This document shows, one piece after another, positions 53,990 to 63,420 of a DNA stretch of 64,000 nt. A program made the translations under genes and the position numbers. The DNA lies in assembly GCA_000153385.1 (NCBI GenBank), contig CH672374.1, positions 1,862,544 to 1,926,543 of the forward strand, in the 5' to 3' direction. Positions within the stretch are counted from its first letter, which is position 1, and every line of letters begins with the position of its first letter. This DNA comes from Flavobacteria bacterium BBFL7 (GTDB lineage Bacteria > Bacteroidota > Bacteroidia > Flavobacteriales > Flavobacteriaceae). The notes beneath the pieces were generated by a model. That model was not told where the DNA came from, searched no databases, and was given only the letters and a program-made list of their open reading frames with translations.

Positions 53990-55623
53990 AGCAATTGATT
54001 CATATATTCTTTTTCGGGTTTTTAAGTTTAGCCCAATTAGTCACTGCTCAGCAACCGGTACAAACTGTCGTTGATCGCAATGAAATATTGATGGGAGAAG
54101 AGGTAAAGCTGGGAATTAAAGTGGATGCTTCGATTTCAGATTTAATCGTTTTTCCAGAACAAGCAAAGTTTGGTTCTTTAGAAGTTATTGAATCTTATCC
54201 CGTTGATACCATACGCGATAATGATCGATTACAATTGTTTAAGCAATACGGTATTACACAGTGGGATTCTGGTGATTATTATGTGCCACAATTGAGTATT
54301 CTTAAAAATGATGCAAAAATATTTTCAGACTCGATTCTGGTTAAAGTTCGCGAGGTACAAGTGGATACCGCAAAGCAAAAAATGTTTGATATCAAACCAG
54401 CAATCGATATTCCAGATACTAGACCTACTGACTGGAGCTGGTTGTGGTGGTTATTACTGCTTTTACCATTAGGGTTAATAGTTTATCTGCTTACGCGAAA
54501 GCGTGAAAAGAAGACCTATGAAGAAACTTTACAACCTTATGAATGGACTAGGTATCGTTTGTCAAAATTAGATGAACAGCAGTTGTTAGAGCAAAAACGC
54601 TCTAAAGAATTCTATACAGAGTTGACTTATATTATTAGAAAATATATCGATTCTAAAGTTTACGGTCATGCATTAGAAAGTACAACAGGACAATTATTAG
54701 GTGAGCTTAAAACAGTAATGGTGGAACGTGGTATGAATATCACGTCAACAACTGAAACCAGACTTAAAGAAATATTAGAAAGAGCAGATCTTGTAAAATT
54801 TGCTGGTGTTGCGCCAGATGCAATCACTGCAAAGGAAGATCGACTGCACACTACAGATATAATCTATAACATCCATCAGGTACTACCACCACCTACTGAA
54901 GAGGAATTGATGATGGATGCAAAATATAGAAGAAAGCAAGAATTGAAAGCACAAGCTAAAAAAATTGCATTAGGTGTAGGATTAGGAATAGTTACTCTTC
55001 TTTTTGCTTTAGGCACATGGGTTTATGTTGAAGGAGCAGAAAATGTGCAGGATAAGTTATTAGGAAATGAGTTGCGCGAGTACTATGAGCAGGACTGGTT
55101 GCGATCTGGTTATGGTGTTCCAGAAGTTGCGATAACCACACCAGACATATTAGTGCGTGCAGATGAGGATAAACTTCCCGAAGAGCTTTCTCAATATGTA
55201 GGTGCATTTGATAACTTTCAATTAGGTGAAGATGGAGATGATCTGACCATTACGGTATCTACATATTTGTTTAAAGAAGGTGCTCAGCTTAACGAACTTA
55301 ACGCGCAAAATTTGATTGGTCCCGTTACCAGTGGTCTAGAACAAGATGGAGCGACTAATATAATTATGCTAGATAATGAGTTAGAGCATAAGGGTATGAA
55401 AGGATTAGAGTTTTCAGGAACTTTTGATTTTGAAGGCTCAACTTACGAATACGATTTGTGGATCTTTAATGAAAATAGTGGCATGCAGCAAGTTTTTGTG
55501 ACGCATTTAGAAGATGATGTAGAGGATAAATCTAGAGAATTTGGACGCCTTATAAAAGAACGCATCTTAAATTCTATAGAAATCGCAAAAATTGAGAATT
55601 CTAAAAAACAATCAGGTAAATGA
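53986..55623 (+). CDS. BatD-like membrane protein with extra C-terminal domain
   Basis: The 545-residue protein begins with a signal peptide (cut near VTAQQ), then a BatD-like N-terminal beta domain (VVDRNEILMGEEVKLGI), a first TM helix (about residues 153-168), a cytoplasmic helical stretch with FYTELTYIIRKYIDSK, a second TM helix (about 325-345) and a ~190-residue C-terminal domain with no recognised family (ELREYYEQDWLRSGYGVP to the end). A degenerate palindrome copy (54488-54503) is read as LTRKRE. It lies in the usual place of the small gene between DUF58 and batA. Confidence 0.78.
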   Translation: MKQLIHIFFFGFLSLAQLVTAQQPVQTVVDRNEILMGEEVKLGIKVDASISDLIVFPEQAKFGSLEVIESYPVDTIRDNDRLQLFKQYGITQWDSGDYYVPQLSILKNDAKIFSDSILVKVREVQVDTAKQKMFDIKPAIDIPDTRPTDWSWLWWLLLLLPLGLIVYLLTRKREKKTYEETLQPYEWTRYRLSKLDEQQLLEQKRSKEFYTELTYIIRKYIDSKVYGHALESTTGQLLGELKTVMVERGMNITSTTETRLKEILERADLVKFAGVAPDAITAKEDRLHTTDIIYNIHQVLPPPTEEELMMDAKYRRKQELKAQAKKIALGVGLGIVTLLFALGTWVYVEGAENVQDKLLGNELREYYEQDWLRSGYGVPEVAITTPDILVRADEDKLPEELSQYVGAFDNFQLGEDGDDLTITVSTYLFKEGAQLNELNAQNLIGPVTSGLEQDGATNIIMLDNELEHKGMKGLEFSGTFDFEGSTYEYDLWIFNENSGMQQVFVTHLEDDVEDKSREFGRLIKERILNSIEIAKIENSKKQSGK

Positions 55624-56633
55624 TAAACTGGTTTAATAGTATCGAGTTTCTAGATCCGCATATGTTCTGGTTATTGCTGGCTATACCAGTTGCAATTGCA
55701 TGGTATCTCTGGACACATCGCAGACAACAAGCACAAGTCCAAATTTCTAGCTTAAAAGGTTTTAAAGTAGAAACCTCTTGGTTAGCAAATTTGCGTCCGC
55801 TACTTTTTATATTAAGATTAATTGTACTGGCATTAATTATTACTGCTTTAGCAAGGCCACAAACTACCGATGTTACTACAAAGACTAAAAAAACAGAAGG
55901 TATAGATATTGTGCTAGCCGTAGATGTTAGTGCAAGTATGCTAGCCGAAGATTTAAAACCTAATCGATTAGAAGCTACTAAAAAAGTGGCAGCAGACTTT
56001 ATTAAAGGTAGACCTAATGATCGAATAGGAGTAGTAGTATATGCAGGAGAAAGTTATACTAAAACGCCTATTACTACAGATGAGATGATCTCTTTAAGAG
56101 CCATTAATGAGATTGCTTTTGACGGAGTCTTAGAAAATGGAACAGCTATCGGTATGGGACTAGCCACGGCTGTCAATAGATTGAAAGATAGTGAAGCATT
56201 AAGTAAAGTAATTATTTTAATGACTGATGGAGTTAATAATAGTGGATTCATAGACCCTAAAATAGCTAGTGAGCTAGCGTTAGAATATGACATAAAAGTT
56301 TACACTATTGGAATAGGAACTAATGGTAATGCACCATCACCAGTAGCTCAAATAGGTAGAAATAAATTTCGCATGGCGATGATGCCTGTTGAAATTGATG
56401 AAGAGTTAATGAAGCAAATCGCAGTTGATACTGGTGGTAAATACTTTAGAGCTACTAACAATAAGAAGCTTGAAGAAATTTATGGAGAAATAGATAAACT
56501 AGAAAAAACAGAAATAGAAGAATTTAAATTTATAAACACTGAAGAAAAATATAGAAGCCTCGTATTGCTAGCACTTGGGCTTTTAGGACTTGAAATGCTA
56601 TTGCGTTACACTATTTTTAGAACAGTAGCTTAA
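55620..56633 (+). CDS. batA: BatA, membrane VWA protein
   Basis: The 337-residue protein has two N-terminal TM helices (about residues 14-30 and 59-78), a periplasmic VWA domain with an intact MIDAS site D102-V-S-A-S106, plus TKTPITTDE and IILMTDGVNN, and a C-terminal TM helix (SLVLLALGLLGLEMLLRY). BatA is a structural part of the Bat complex, associated with aerotolerance in Bacteroides. It overlaps the upstream stop by 4 nt. Confidence 0.95.
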   Translation: MINWFNSIEFLDPHMFWLLLAIPVAIAWYLWTHRRQQAQVQISSLKGFKVETSWLANLRPLLFILRLIVLALIITALARPQTTDVTTKTKKTEGIDIVLAVDVSASMLAEDLKPNRLEATKKVAADFIKGRPNDRIGVVVYAGESYTKTPITTDEMISLRAINEIAFDGVLENGTAIGMGLATAVNRLKDSEALSKVIILMTDGVNNSGFIDPKIASELALEYDIKVYTIGIGTNGNAPSPVAQIGRNKFRMAMMPVEIDEELMKQIAVDTGGKYFRATNNKKLEEIYGEIDKLEKTEIEEFKFINTEEKYRSLVLLALGLLGLEMLLRYTIFRTVA

Positions 56634-56651
56634 ACTTCAGAAAACAACATT

Positions 56652-57683
56652 ATGTACCTATTAGAAGAGAAAATATACTTTTGGCTACTATGCATCATTC
56701 CGGTGCTAGTACTATTGTTTGTGTTTCTGTCGTACTGGCGTTATAGAGCACAGCGCAAGTATGCAGAAAAGCAAATGCTTTCTCATTTAATTCCGGATCG
56801 TTCTTGGTTCAAGCCTATCTTAAAATTAGTCACTATTAGCGTTGGTATTTTATTTTTAGTCATTGGATTGGTGAATCTTAAAGCAGGTACAAAAATAGAA
56901 ACGATAAAGAGAGAAGGCGTTGATATCGTGTTTGCAGTAGATATCTCAAAATCGATGTTAGCAGAAGATATCGCACCTAGTCGTCTAGAAAAATCACAAC
57001 AACTAGTTACTCAAATCATTAATAATCTAGCCAGTGATCGCATAGGGTTAATCGCTTATGCAGGATCTGCCGTTCCACAATTACCTATTACAACAGACTA
57101 TAGTAGTGCAAAAATGTTTTTGCAATCAATGAATACAGATCTAGTCTCTAGTCAAGGTACAGCCATTGCAGAGGCGATACAACTAGCAGAAAGCTATTAT
57201 AGTGAAGATACTGAAGCCTCGAAAGTACTCGTCATCATATCTGATGGTGAGGATCATGAAGGAGAAGCTCTAGATTATGCTGAGGCTGCTGCAGAAAATG
57301 GAATACGCATCATTACCATAGGTGTAGGAACTGAAAAAGGTGGAACCATTCCTATAAAACGCAACGGTATTGTACGTGAGTTTAAAAAAGATAGTAATGG
57401 TAATACCGTTATAACTAGACTTAATTCTGAAACCTTGGAAGAAATAGCAAGTGTAGGTAACGGCGTTTATATCGATGGCACAATTACCGCTAGCGTAATT
57501 GAAAAATTAAAAGAAGAACTCTCAGGTATTGATAAAGTTGAATTTGAATCACAGCAGTACGCAGATTTTGAGTCTCAATTTCAATGGTTTCTTGGCTTTG
57601 GATTGTTCTTTTTATTTTTAGACATCTTTTATTTAGAGAAAAAAACGGCGTGGCTTAAAAAATTAAACCTTTTCAATGAGTAA
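56652..57683 (+). CDS. batB: BatB, membrane VWA protein
   Basis: A 343-residue paralog of BatA with N-terminal TM helices, VWA MIDAS DISKS (D97, S99, S101), VPQLPITTDYSS and VLVIISDGEDHEGEA, and a C-terminal TM helix (FQWFLGFGLFFLFLDIFYL). It is encoded 18 nt after batA and overlaps batC by 8 nt. BatA and BatB are thought to form the core of a periplasmic complex. Confidence 0.95.
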   Translation: MYLLEEKIYFWLLCIIPVLVLLFVFLSYWRYRAQRKYAEKQMLSHLIPDRSWFKPILKLVTISVGILFLVIGLVNLKAGTKIETIKREGVDIVFAVDISKSMLAEDIAPSRLEKSQQLVTQIINNLASDRIGLIAYAGSAVPQLPITTDYSSAKMFLQSMNTDLVSSQGTAIAEAIQLAESYYSEDTEASKVLVIISDGEDHEGEALDYAEAAAENGIRIITIGVGTEKGGTIPIKRNGIVREFKKDSNGNTVITRLNSETLEEIASVGNGVYIDGTITASVIEKLKEELSGIDKVEFESQQYADFESQFQWFLGFGLFFLFLDIFYLEKKTAWLKKLNLFNE

Positions 57684-58512
57684 TAGTCATAAACATATTA
57701 TCTGTGTGGTTGCATTGAGTTTGTTAGGTCTCGCTTTCGCGAAAGCGCAAGAAAACAAAGATCTAGACAAAGCATATGATACAGCCGTTGCTGAAGCTCA
57801 AGAATATACTGCAGATGGTGATTTTAATCAAGCAGAAGCGTCTTATCGCAAGGCGACTGCACTGAAACCTGGCGCAGCAGAAGCTAGTTATAACTTAGGT
57901 ACACTATATTATAACAATGATAAGAAATTCAACTCTGTAGAAAATTATAAAAAAGCGGCAGAGGCTTCTACAAATAAAGAAGAAAAGCACAAAATTTATC
58001 ACAACCTTGGAAACTCATTTCTAGAAAACAAGCAATATGATGAAGCTGTAGAAGCTTATAAAAATGCCTTGCGCAATGACCCTACAGACGATGAAACCCG
58101 TTATAATCTAGCTCTTGCCAAGCAAGAAAAAGAGAAAAACGGCGGCGGCGGTGGCGGCAATGATGATCAAGATCAAGATAAGAACGAGGACAATAAAGAA
58201 GGTGATAAGGATGAGAATAGTGATGGCGATAATGAAGGTGACCAGAACGAAAAGGAAGGTAAGGATAAAGAAGGCGATAAAGGCGATCAGAAAGAAAGTG
58301 ATAAAGGAGAGAATAGCAAAGGAGATAATGGAGATGGTAAGCCTAAGGAACAAGATAAAGGACAGCAACCGCAACGTGTTGAAGGCAAATTAACACCACA
58401 ACAGGCAAGACAATTGTTAGAGGCGATGTCTAATGAAGAACAAAAGATTCAAGAAAAAGTAAACGCAAAAAAGGCTCAAGGTAAAAGCGTTAAAACAGAG
58501 AAAGACTGGTAA
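57676..58512 (+). CDS. batC: BatC, tetratricopeptide protein with charged low-complexity region
   Basis: The 278-residue protein has a signal peptide whose cleavage region is encoded by an exact palindrome copy (57732-57747, read as LAFAKAQ), three TPR motifs (about residues 45-145: ASYNLGTLYYNN, HNLGNSFLENKQYDEAVEAY, TRYNLALAKQEKE), a Gly run, a long Asp/Glu/Lys/Gly-rich region (about 155-235) and a C-terminal LTPQQARQLLEAMSNEEQ segment typical of Bacteroidota BatC. It is a periplasmic scaffold of the Bat system. Confidence 0.93.
   Translation: MSNSHKHIICVVALSLLGLAFAKAQENKDLDKAYDTAVAEAQEYTADGDFNQAEASYRKATALKPGAAEASYNLGTLYYNNDKKFNSVENYKKAAEASTNKEEKHKIYHNLGNSFLENKQYDEAVEAYKNALRNDPTDDETRYNLALAKQEKEKNGGGGGGNDDQDQDKNEDNKEGDKDENSDGDNEGDQNEKEGKDKEGDKGDQKESDKGENSKGDNGDGKPKEQDKGQQPQRVEGKLTPQQARQLLEAMSNEEQKIQEKVNAKKAQGKSVKTEKDW
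57732..57747. repeat. 16-bp palindrome, exact copy
   Basis: CGCTTTCGCGAAAGCG in the signal-peptide region of batC, read as LAFAKAQ. Confidence 0.95.
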
Positions 58513-58513
58513 T

Positions 58514-60283
58514 ATGAGACATTTAATCATTTTCTGTTTGTTCATTATAGCTGGTTGGACCAGTATGGCTCAAGTAGAATTTACAGCAACACCTACACGT
58601 GATAAAATTGCTATCAATGAGCGCGTGCGAGTAGAGTTTAAGATGAATGTAGCAGGAGATAATTTTACACCACCTAACTTTGAAGGTTTTCAAGTAGTTA
58701 GTGGTCCTATTCAATCATTTTCTCAACAATGGGTCAATGGTAAAAGTAGCATGAGTAAATCCTATAGCTACATTTTAAAACCTAATAAGACTGGAAAGGT
58801 GACGATTAAACAGGCTGTTATGGAGTTTGAAGGAGCTGAGTATAAAACAGTCCCTTTTCAAATTGCGATCAACGGTGCTGTTGATGATCCTAAAGATGCA
58901 AATAGTCAAGAGATTACTGCTGATACGGATATCCATCTGGTCGCTGAGGTTTCAAAAGCAAATCCATATCTTAATGAACCTATTAAAGTGGTTTACAAGC
59001 TGTACGTGGCAAATAACACAGGAGTAAGTGGATGGAATGAAATAGATAGTCCCAAGTATCCAGATTTTTGGTCTTTGAATATTGATAATCGTAATGCTCA
59101 AGTTAAAAACGGTAATTATTTAGGTCAACCGTATCGTTATTTACAATTAAGAGAAGTGGTTCTTTATCCACAGAAAACTGGCGAATTAGTTATTGAGCCT
59201 TTAACCTTGGATATTAATGTAGAAGTACCAACCAATAGGCGAGACTTTTTTGGTAGAACAGTTTTTAAAACGGTTTCTAAAACAGTAAGTGCAGGAAGTA
59301 GAAAAATAAACGTTAAGTCCATTCCGACAGCTGGACGTCCAGCAAGCTATACTGGTGCAGTAGGTGATTTTAAATTTAAGGTGGAACTCGATAAAGCTCA
59401 ATTAGATGCTGGAGAAAGTTTGAACGCTGTTGTAAAAGTAGGAGGGACAGGAAATTTAAAATTAATGGAATTGCCTAAGCTTAAAGTTCCTCAAAGTCTT
59501 GAGGCTTACGAACCAGAACGTGGTAATGCCGTTAAAACTAGTATTTCTGGAATGAAAGGAACTATTAGCGATACATATGTAATTGTCCCTCAATATGGCG
59601 GTAAATATGTATTGCCTCCTGTAGAGTTTTCTTATTTTGACCCTAAAAAAGAAACCTTTATAACTCTTAATAGTGGTGAAACTCTTATTGAGGTAAATGG
59701 TCCAGCTCCAGCATCTGGAACTAATGTTACTTCAAATAGTGCTACAGGCTCTAATAAGAACTATATTAACAACGATGCACAATTTGCCTTTATTAAAACG
59801 ACTACAGATTTTATTAATAAAGAACAAACGTACTTCTTCAATTCGACTGGTTATTGGACGGTTATAGGGTGTTCTTTATTATTGATGCCATTATCACTAT
59901 TAGTACGACGCAAACAAGAAGCTATTGCAAGTGATGTGGTGGGAAATAGATTGAAGACGGCAAACAAATTGAGTAAGAAGTATCTAAGTGCTGCAAAAAA
60001 GAATTTAGGGAATCACGATCAATTTTATATATCTCTAGAAAAGTCACTACATAACTATTTAAAATCAAAACTTAACATTCAAACGGCTGAGATGTCCAAG
60101 GATAGAGTTAGTGAATTATTACTACAACGTGGTGCCGCTGCAGATACCAATAAAGAATTTATAGAATTGCTCGCAAGTTGTGAGTTTGCACGATACACAC
60201 CATCCTCAGATAGTGGTATGCAACAGGATTTTGATAAAGCCAGTAGAGTAATTAATGAAATCGATAAACAATTAAAACGCTAA
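58514..60283 (+). CDS. batD: BatD, oxygen-tolerance-type membrane protein
   Basis: The 589-residue protein has a signal peptide (cut near SMAQ), several beta-sandwich domains of the BatD family (VEFTATPTRDKIAINERVRV, YSYILKPNKTGKVTI, YLQLREVVLYPQKTGELVIEP), one TM helix (about residues 450-468, WTVIGCSLLLMPLSLLV) and a cytoplasmic helical tail (FYISLEKSLHNYLKSKL). It joins the periplasmic and cytoplasmic parts of the Bat complex. It lies 1 nt after batC and 2 nt before batE. Confidence 0.95.
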   Translation: MRHLIIFCLFIIAGWTSMAQVEFTATPTRDKIAINERVRVEFKMNVAGDNFTPPNFEGFQVVSGPIQSFSQQWVNGKSSMSKSYSYILKPNKTGKVTIKQAVMEFEGAEYKTVPFQIAINGAVDDPKDANSQEITADTDIHLVAEVSKANPYLNEPIKVVYKLYVANNTGVSGWNEIDSPKYPDFWSLNIDNRNAQVKNGNYLGQPYRYLQLREVVLYPQKTGELVIEPLTLDINVEVPTNRRDFFGRTVFKTVSKTVSAGSRKINVKSIPTAGRPASYTGAVGDFKFKVELDKAQLDAGESLNAVVKVGGTGNLKLMELPKLKVPQSLEAYEPERGNAVKTSISGMKGTISDTYVIVPQYGGKYVLPPVEFSYFDPKKETFITLNSGETLIEVNGPAPASGTNVTSNSATGSNKNYINNDAQFAFIKTTTDFINKEQTYFFNSTGYWTVIGCSLLLMPLSLLVRRKQEAIASDVVGNRLKTANKLSKKYLSAAKKNLGNHDQFYISLEKSLHNYLKSKLNIQTAEMSKDRVSELLLQRGAAADTNKEFIELLASCEFARYTPSSDSGMQQDFDKASRVINEIDKQLKR

Positions 60284-60285
60284 AT

Positions 60286-61044
60286 ATGAAGTGGATTGCA
60301 AGCATTTTATTTTTATTGATGACACTTATAGGTAGTGGTCAAGACAATGGCGTGGATAATCATTTCACAAAAGCAAACCAAGCTTATACTACTGAGAACT
60401 ATCAATTAGCTATTTCAAATTATGAAGAAATACTAAAAATAGATGTGCATAGTGTAGAGGTTTATTACAACTTAGCTAATTCTTACTATAAATTAAACAA
60501 AGTTGGACCTTCCATTTACTATTATGAAAAGGCACTAATGTTAGACCCAACTAATGAGGATGTGTTAAATAACCTTCAGTTTGCAAAACAAATGCGTATT
60601 GATGCCGTTAACAGTCTGCCAGAAAACGAGCTAGAATCTAAAGCTAGTTCTATAGCTACCTCTTTAACAATAGATGAATGGGCATATTTAAGTATCATAC
60701 TCGTTATCATAACAGTGCTTTTATTTGTATTATACCATTATTCACAAACTGCAGGAAAGAAAAGATTGTTTTTTCTGTTAATGATTTTGTTTGCAATAGC
60801 GACTATCATCTCAATTATTATTGGTTTTTATGCTCAAAGTAATGTCAATAAACAACAATATGCCATCGTCTATGCTGCGGAATTTACCGCAAGAGAAGAG
60901 CCAAAGCAATCTAGTGCTGCCAGCTTTGTTATCCACGAAGGTACTAAAGTGGAGGTTTTAGAAGAGTTTAATGGCTGGTCACGTGTTGCTCTGGAAAACG
61001 GAAGTAAAGCTTGGGTAAGTAATGAAACTATCAAGAGATTGTAA
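60286..61044 (+). CDS. batE: BatE, TPR and SH3-like protein
   Basis: The 252-residue protein has a signal peptide, two TPRs (about residues 26-95; YNLANSYYKLNKVGPSIYYYEKAL), two TM helices (about 133-150 and 158-180), and a C-terminal bacterial SH3 domain (TAREEPKQSSAASFVIHEG then FNGWSRVALENGSKAWV). This is the standard BatE layout. It is the last gene of the operon; a weak hairpin follows. Confidence 0.92.
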   Translation: MKWIASILFLLMTLIGSGQDNGVDNHFTKANQAYTTENYQLAISNYEEILKIDVHSVEVYYNLANSYYKLNKVGPSIYYYEKALMLDPTNEDVLNNLQFAKQMRIDAVNSLPENELESKASSIATSLTIDEWAYLSIILVIITVLLFVLYHYSQTAGKKRLFFLLMILFAIATIISIIIGFYAQSNVNKQQYAIVYAAEFTAREEPKQSSAASFVIHEGTKVEVLEEFNGWSRVALENGSKAWVSNETIKRL

Positions 61045-61070
61045 GTTTCAAACTATTTTGTTTTTGAAAC
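61045..61070 (+). terminator. Possible terminator of the Bat operon
   Basis: GTTTCAAA (61045-61052) pairs with TTTGAAAC (61063-61070) across a 10-nt loop, immediately after the batE stop. The following T tract is broken, so it is only a candidate. Confidence 0.4.
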
Positions 61071-61168
61071 GTTAATTTTCTAATAGGTAGCATTCAATTT
61101 CCTTTTTTATTCTTTAAATTAGTCGATAGTAATACTATCATAACTGTATTATTAATCCCTTCATAAAC

Positions 61169-62779
61169 ATGTTTAAATATATTACTAAAGATTTACCGGC
61201 TAGTATTGTCGTTTTTTTTGTCGCTCTACCATTATGTCTAGGTATTGCACTGGCTAGTGGTGCTCCACCATTTGCAGGAATGATTGCTGGAATAATAGGA
61301 GGTATTGTTGTAGGTTCTATTAGTGGTTCTCAAATAGGTGTTAGTGGTCCAGCAGCTGGGCTAGCAGCTATTGTAATGACAGCCATTACATCCATGGGTT
61401 ATGGAGATTTCTTAGTGGCGGTTGTTATCGGTGGAGTTATTCAAATACTTTTTGGAATTGGTCGATTGGGTATTATAGGGTACTTTTTCCCATCTTCTGT
61501 TATTAAAGGTATGTTGACCGGTATCGGTATTATTATTATTCTCAAACAGATACCTCACTTTTTTGGAATGGATGAAGATCCAGAAGGCGATTTTGCTTTT
61601 TTACAACTTGATGGTGAAAATACATTAACGGAACTTCTTAAGGCTTTTAACGCCTTAATTAGTGGTAACATTAGCATGGGAGCAACTTTGGTAGCTATTA
61701 TTGCCATGGCTATATTACTGCTGTGGTCTAATGTATTGTCTAATAAAGGAAAGATTTTCACCTTAATTCAAGGTCCATTAGTTGCTGTTGCAGTAGGAAT
61801 TATATTCTATTTATTTACCAAAGATTCATCTTTAGCTATTACTCAAGACCACTTAGTTAAAGTGCCAGTTCCACAAGATTTTGATAGTTTTTTAGGGCAG
61901 TTCAGCTTTCCTAATTTTGCTTCTATAGGTAAGACAGAAGTTTGGGTAACAGGTTTTACAATTGCCTTAGTAGCTTCTTTAGAAACGCTTTTATGTGTAG
62001 AAGCTACTGATAAATTAGATCCTGAAAAGAATGTAACGCCTACAAACAGAGAACTCTTTGCACAAGGTACAGGTAACATTATGTCTGGTATGATAGGTGG
62101 ATTACCTATAACACAGGTGATCGTTCGTAGTTCTGCTAATATTCAATCGGGTGGTAAAACTAAATTATCTGCTATAATCCACGGTTTTTTCTTGTTGATT
62201 GCGGTTATTTTAATTCCTACCTTACTTAATAAAATTCCGCTATCTGTTCTTGCGGCTATTCTTTTTATTGTTGGTTTTAAACTTGCAAAACCTTCTACCT
62301 TTAAACAAATGTTTAGCCTGGGCTGGAAGCAATGGGTGCCTTTTATAGTAACTATTTTAGGGATTATATTTAAGGACTTATTATGGGGTATTGGTATTGG
62401 ACTAGTGGTCGGAATTATCATTACCTTAATAAAGAGTTTCCAAAACTCACATTTCTTGCACAAGGAAGGTGAAGATGTAAATGATGGAAAAATTAAAATG
62501 ACTCTTGCCGAAGAAGTTACATTTTTCAATAAAGCAACTATTCTTAAAGAACTTGATAAAATTCCAGAAAACTCTACGCTAGAACTGGACGTAACAAAGA
62601 CGGTCTATTTAGACAATGATATTATTGAAATTTTAGAAGATTTCTCTCATAAAGCAAAGGATAGAAATATCACCATAGAACTAATTTCTCAACGCGGCAA
62701 TGTTACTAATCCAGAAAGTTTTGTAGAATTCTTTAAACTAGATTATAACGCTGCAAAGCTTCCGTTATCAGATTCTTAA
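61169..62779 (+). CDS. SulP (SLC26) family anion transporter with STAS domain
   Basis: The 536-residue protein begins directly with the membrane domain (DLPASIVVFFVALPLCLGIALASGAPP) and has about twelve to fourteen helices including the family signatures GSISGSQIGVSGPAAGL and TGFTIALVASLETLLCVEA. A short C-terminal STAS domain (about residues 440-530, ELDVTKTVYLDNDIIEILEDF) completes it. Members carry bicarbonate, sulfate or other small anions; the ASLETLLC/DKLDPEK region resembles bicarbonate- and SulP-carbonic-anhydrase-linked transporters, but the substrate is not certain. The gene is monocistronic. Confidence 0.92.
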   Translation: MFKYITKDLPASIVVFFVALPLCLGIALASGAPPFAGMIAGIIGGIVVGSISGSQIGVSGPAAGLAAIVMTAITSMGYGDFLVAVVIGGVIQILFGIGRLGIIGYFFPSSVIKGMLTGIGIIIILKQIPHFFGMDEDPEGDFAFLQLDGENTLTELLKAFNALISGNISMGATLVAIIAMAILLLWSNVLSNKGKIFTLIQGPLVAVAVGIIFYLFTKDSSLAITQDHLVKVPVPQDFDSFLGQFSFPNFASIGKTEVWVTGFTIALVASLETLLCVEATDKLDPEKNVTPTNRELFAQGTGNIMSGMIGGLPITQVIVRSSANIQSGGKTKLSAIIHGFFLLIAVILIPTLLNKIPLSVLAAILFIVGFKLAKPSTFKQMFSLGWKQWVPFIVTILGIIFKDLLWGIGIGLVVGIIITLIKSFQNSHFLHKEGEDVNDGKIKMTLAEEVTFFNKATILKELDKIPENSTLELDVTKTVYLDNDIIEILEDFSHKAKDRNITIELISQRGNVTNPESFVEFFKLDYNAAKLPLSDS

Positions 62780-62789
62780 CTCTTCTGAT

Positions 62790-63356
62790 TTAAAAGCTGC
62801 CCGATGTATTTGTTGAATCAACTGGTGTCGTATGTTCATTTCTATCTCCTCTAATCCTACGGTCGACGCGATCAGCCTCGGCAAGGATTTTAGGAAGTAG
62901 AAATGGTGCTAGAGGTTCAATGTGTTCATAGACTAAACTATCATCAGTAGTTTTATCTCCTAGTAAATTAAATTCGCCTGAGGCTGTTTTTACAAACATT
63001 AGTATAACACTAGCTAGAAATGCCATTTTAATTAGTCCAAAAGCGCCACCGGCGAGCTTATTCAAAAAGCCTAGCTTTGCGGTCTTCATTAACTTAGTAA
63101 TAAGCTTACCTACATAGCTTATTACAAATATGATGACGACAAATGTGATAATAAAACTGGCAATGGTGATATAGGTTTCTTCCCATTCAAATTGCTTGCG
63201 CAGCCAGTCACCTGCATAGTTTGAGAAATAAATAGAGCCATAAATAGCAGCTATTAATGCCAGTAAGGAAGTAAGTTCAACAAAAAAGCCATTGAGATAA
63301 CCTTTCCAAAGTCCTATCAATAACACAACACAAATAACTATATCTAACCAATTCAT
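62790..63356 (-). CDS. CvpA family membrane protein
   Basis: The 188-residue protein has four N-terminal TM helices beginning MNWLDIVICVVLLIGLWKGY and the conserved KLGFLNKLAGGAFGLIK segment, both hallmarks of the CvpA family, then a hydrophilic tail. CvpA proteins are inner-membrane proteins linked to colicin V production and to envelope stress; the true biochemical role is unclear. It lies downstream of hemC on the minus strand, with its own promoter-like element 5 nt before the ATG. Confidence 0.88.
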   Translation of the reverse strand: MNWLDIVICVVLLIGLWKGYLNGFFVELTSLLALIAAIYGSIYFSNYAGDWLRKQFEWEETYITIASFIITFVVIIFVISYVGKLITKLMKTAKLGFLNKLAGGAFGLIKMAFLASVILMFVKTASGEFNLLGDKTTDDSLVYEHIEPLAPFLLPKILAEADRVDRRIRGDRNEHTTPVDSTNTSGSF

Positions 63357-63361
63357 AGGCG

Positions 63362-63393
63362 TAAATATAATGAGTTGGTATAGAAATTAACAA
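63362..63393 (-). promoter_or_regulatory. Possible promoter of the CvpA gene
   Basis: On the minus strand: TTG (complement of 63391-63393), a 21-nt spacer, then TATATTTA (complement of 63362-63369), one base off TAnnTTTG. The box ends 5 nt before the ATG, which would give a nearly leaderless mRNA. Confidence 0.45.
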
Positions 63394-63420
63394 TATTGTT
63401 TAGAAAAGGAATGTAATAGA

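Noticed and set aside
58108-58393. Open frames of about 90 codons on both strands within batC
   Set aside because: They are by-products of the repetitive Asp/Glu/Lys/Gly codons; the translated sequences are low-complexity and lack start signals.
62143-62529. 128-codon frame antisense to the SulP gene
   Set aside because: It is a shadow of a conserved membrane protein; the translation has no recognisable family or membrane topology of its own.
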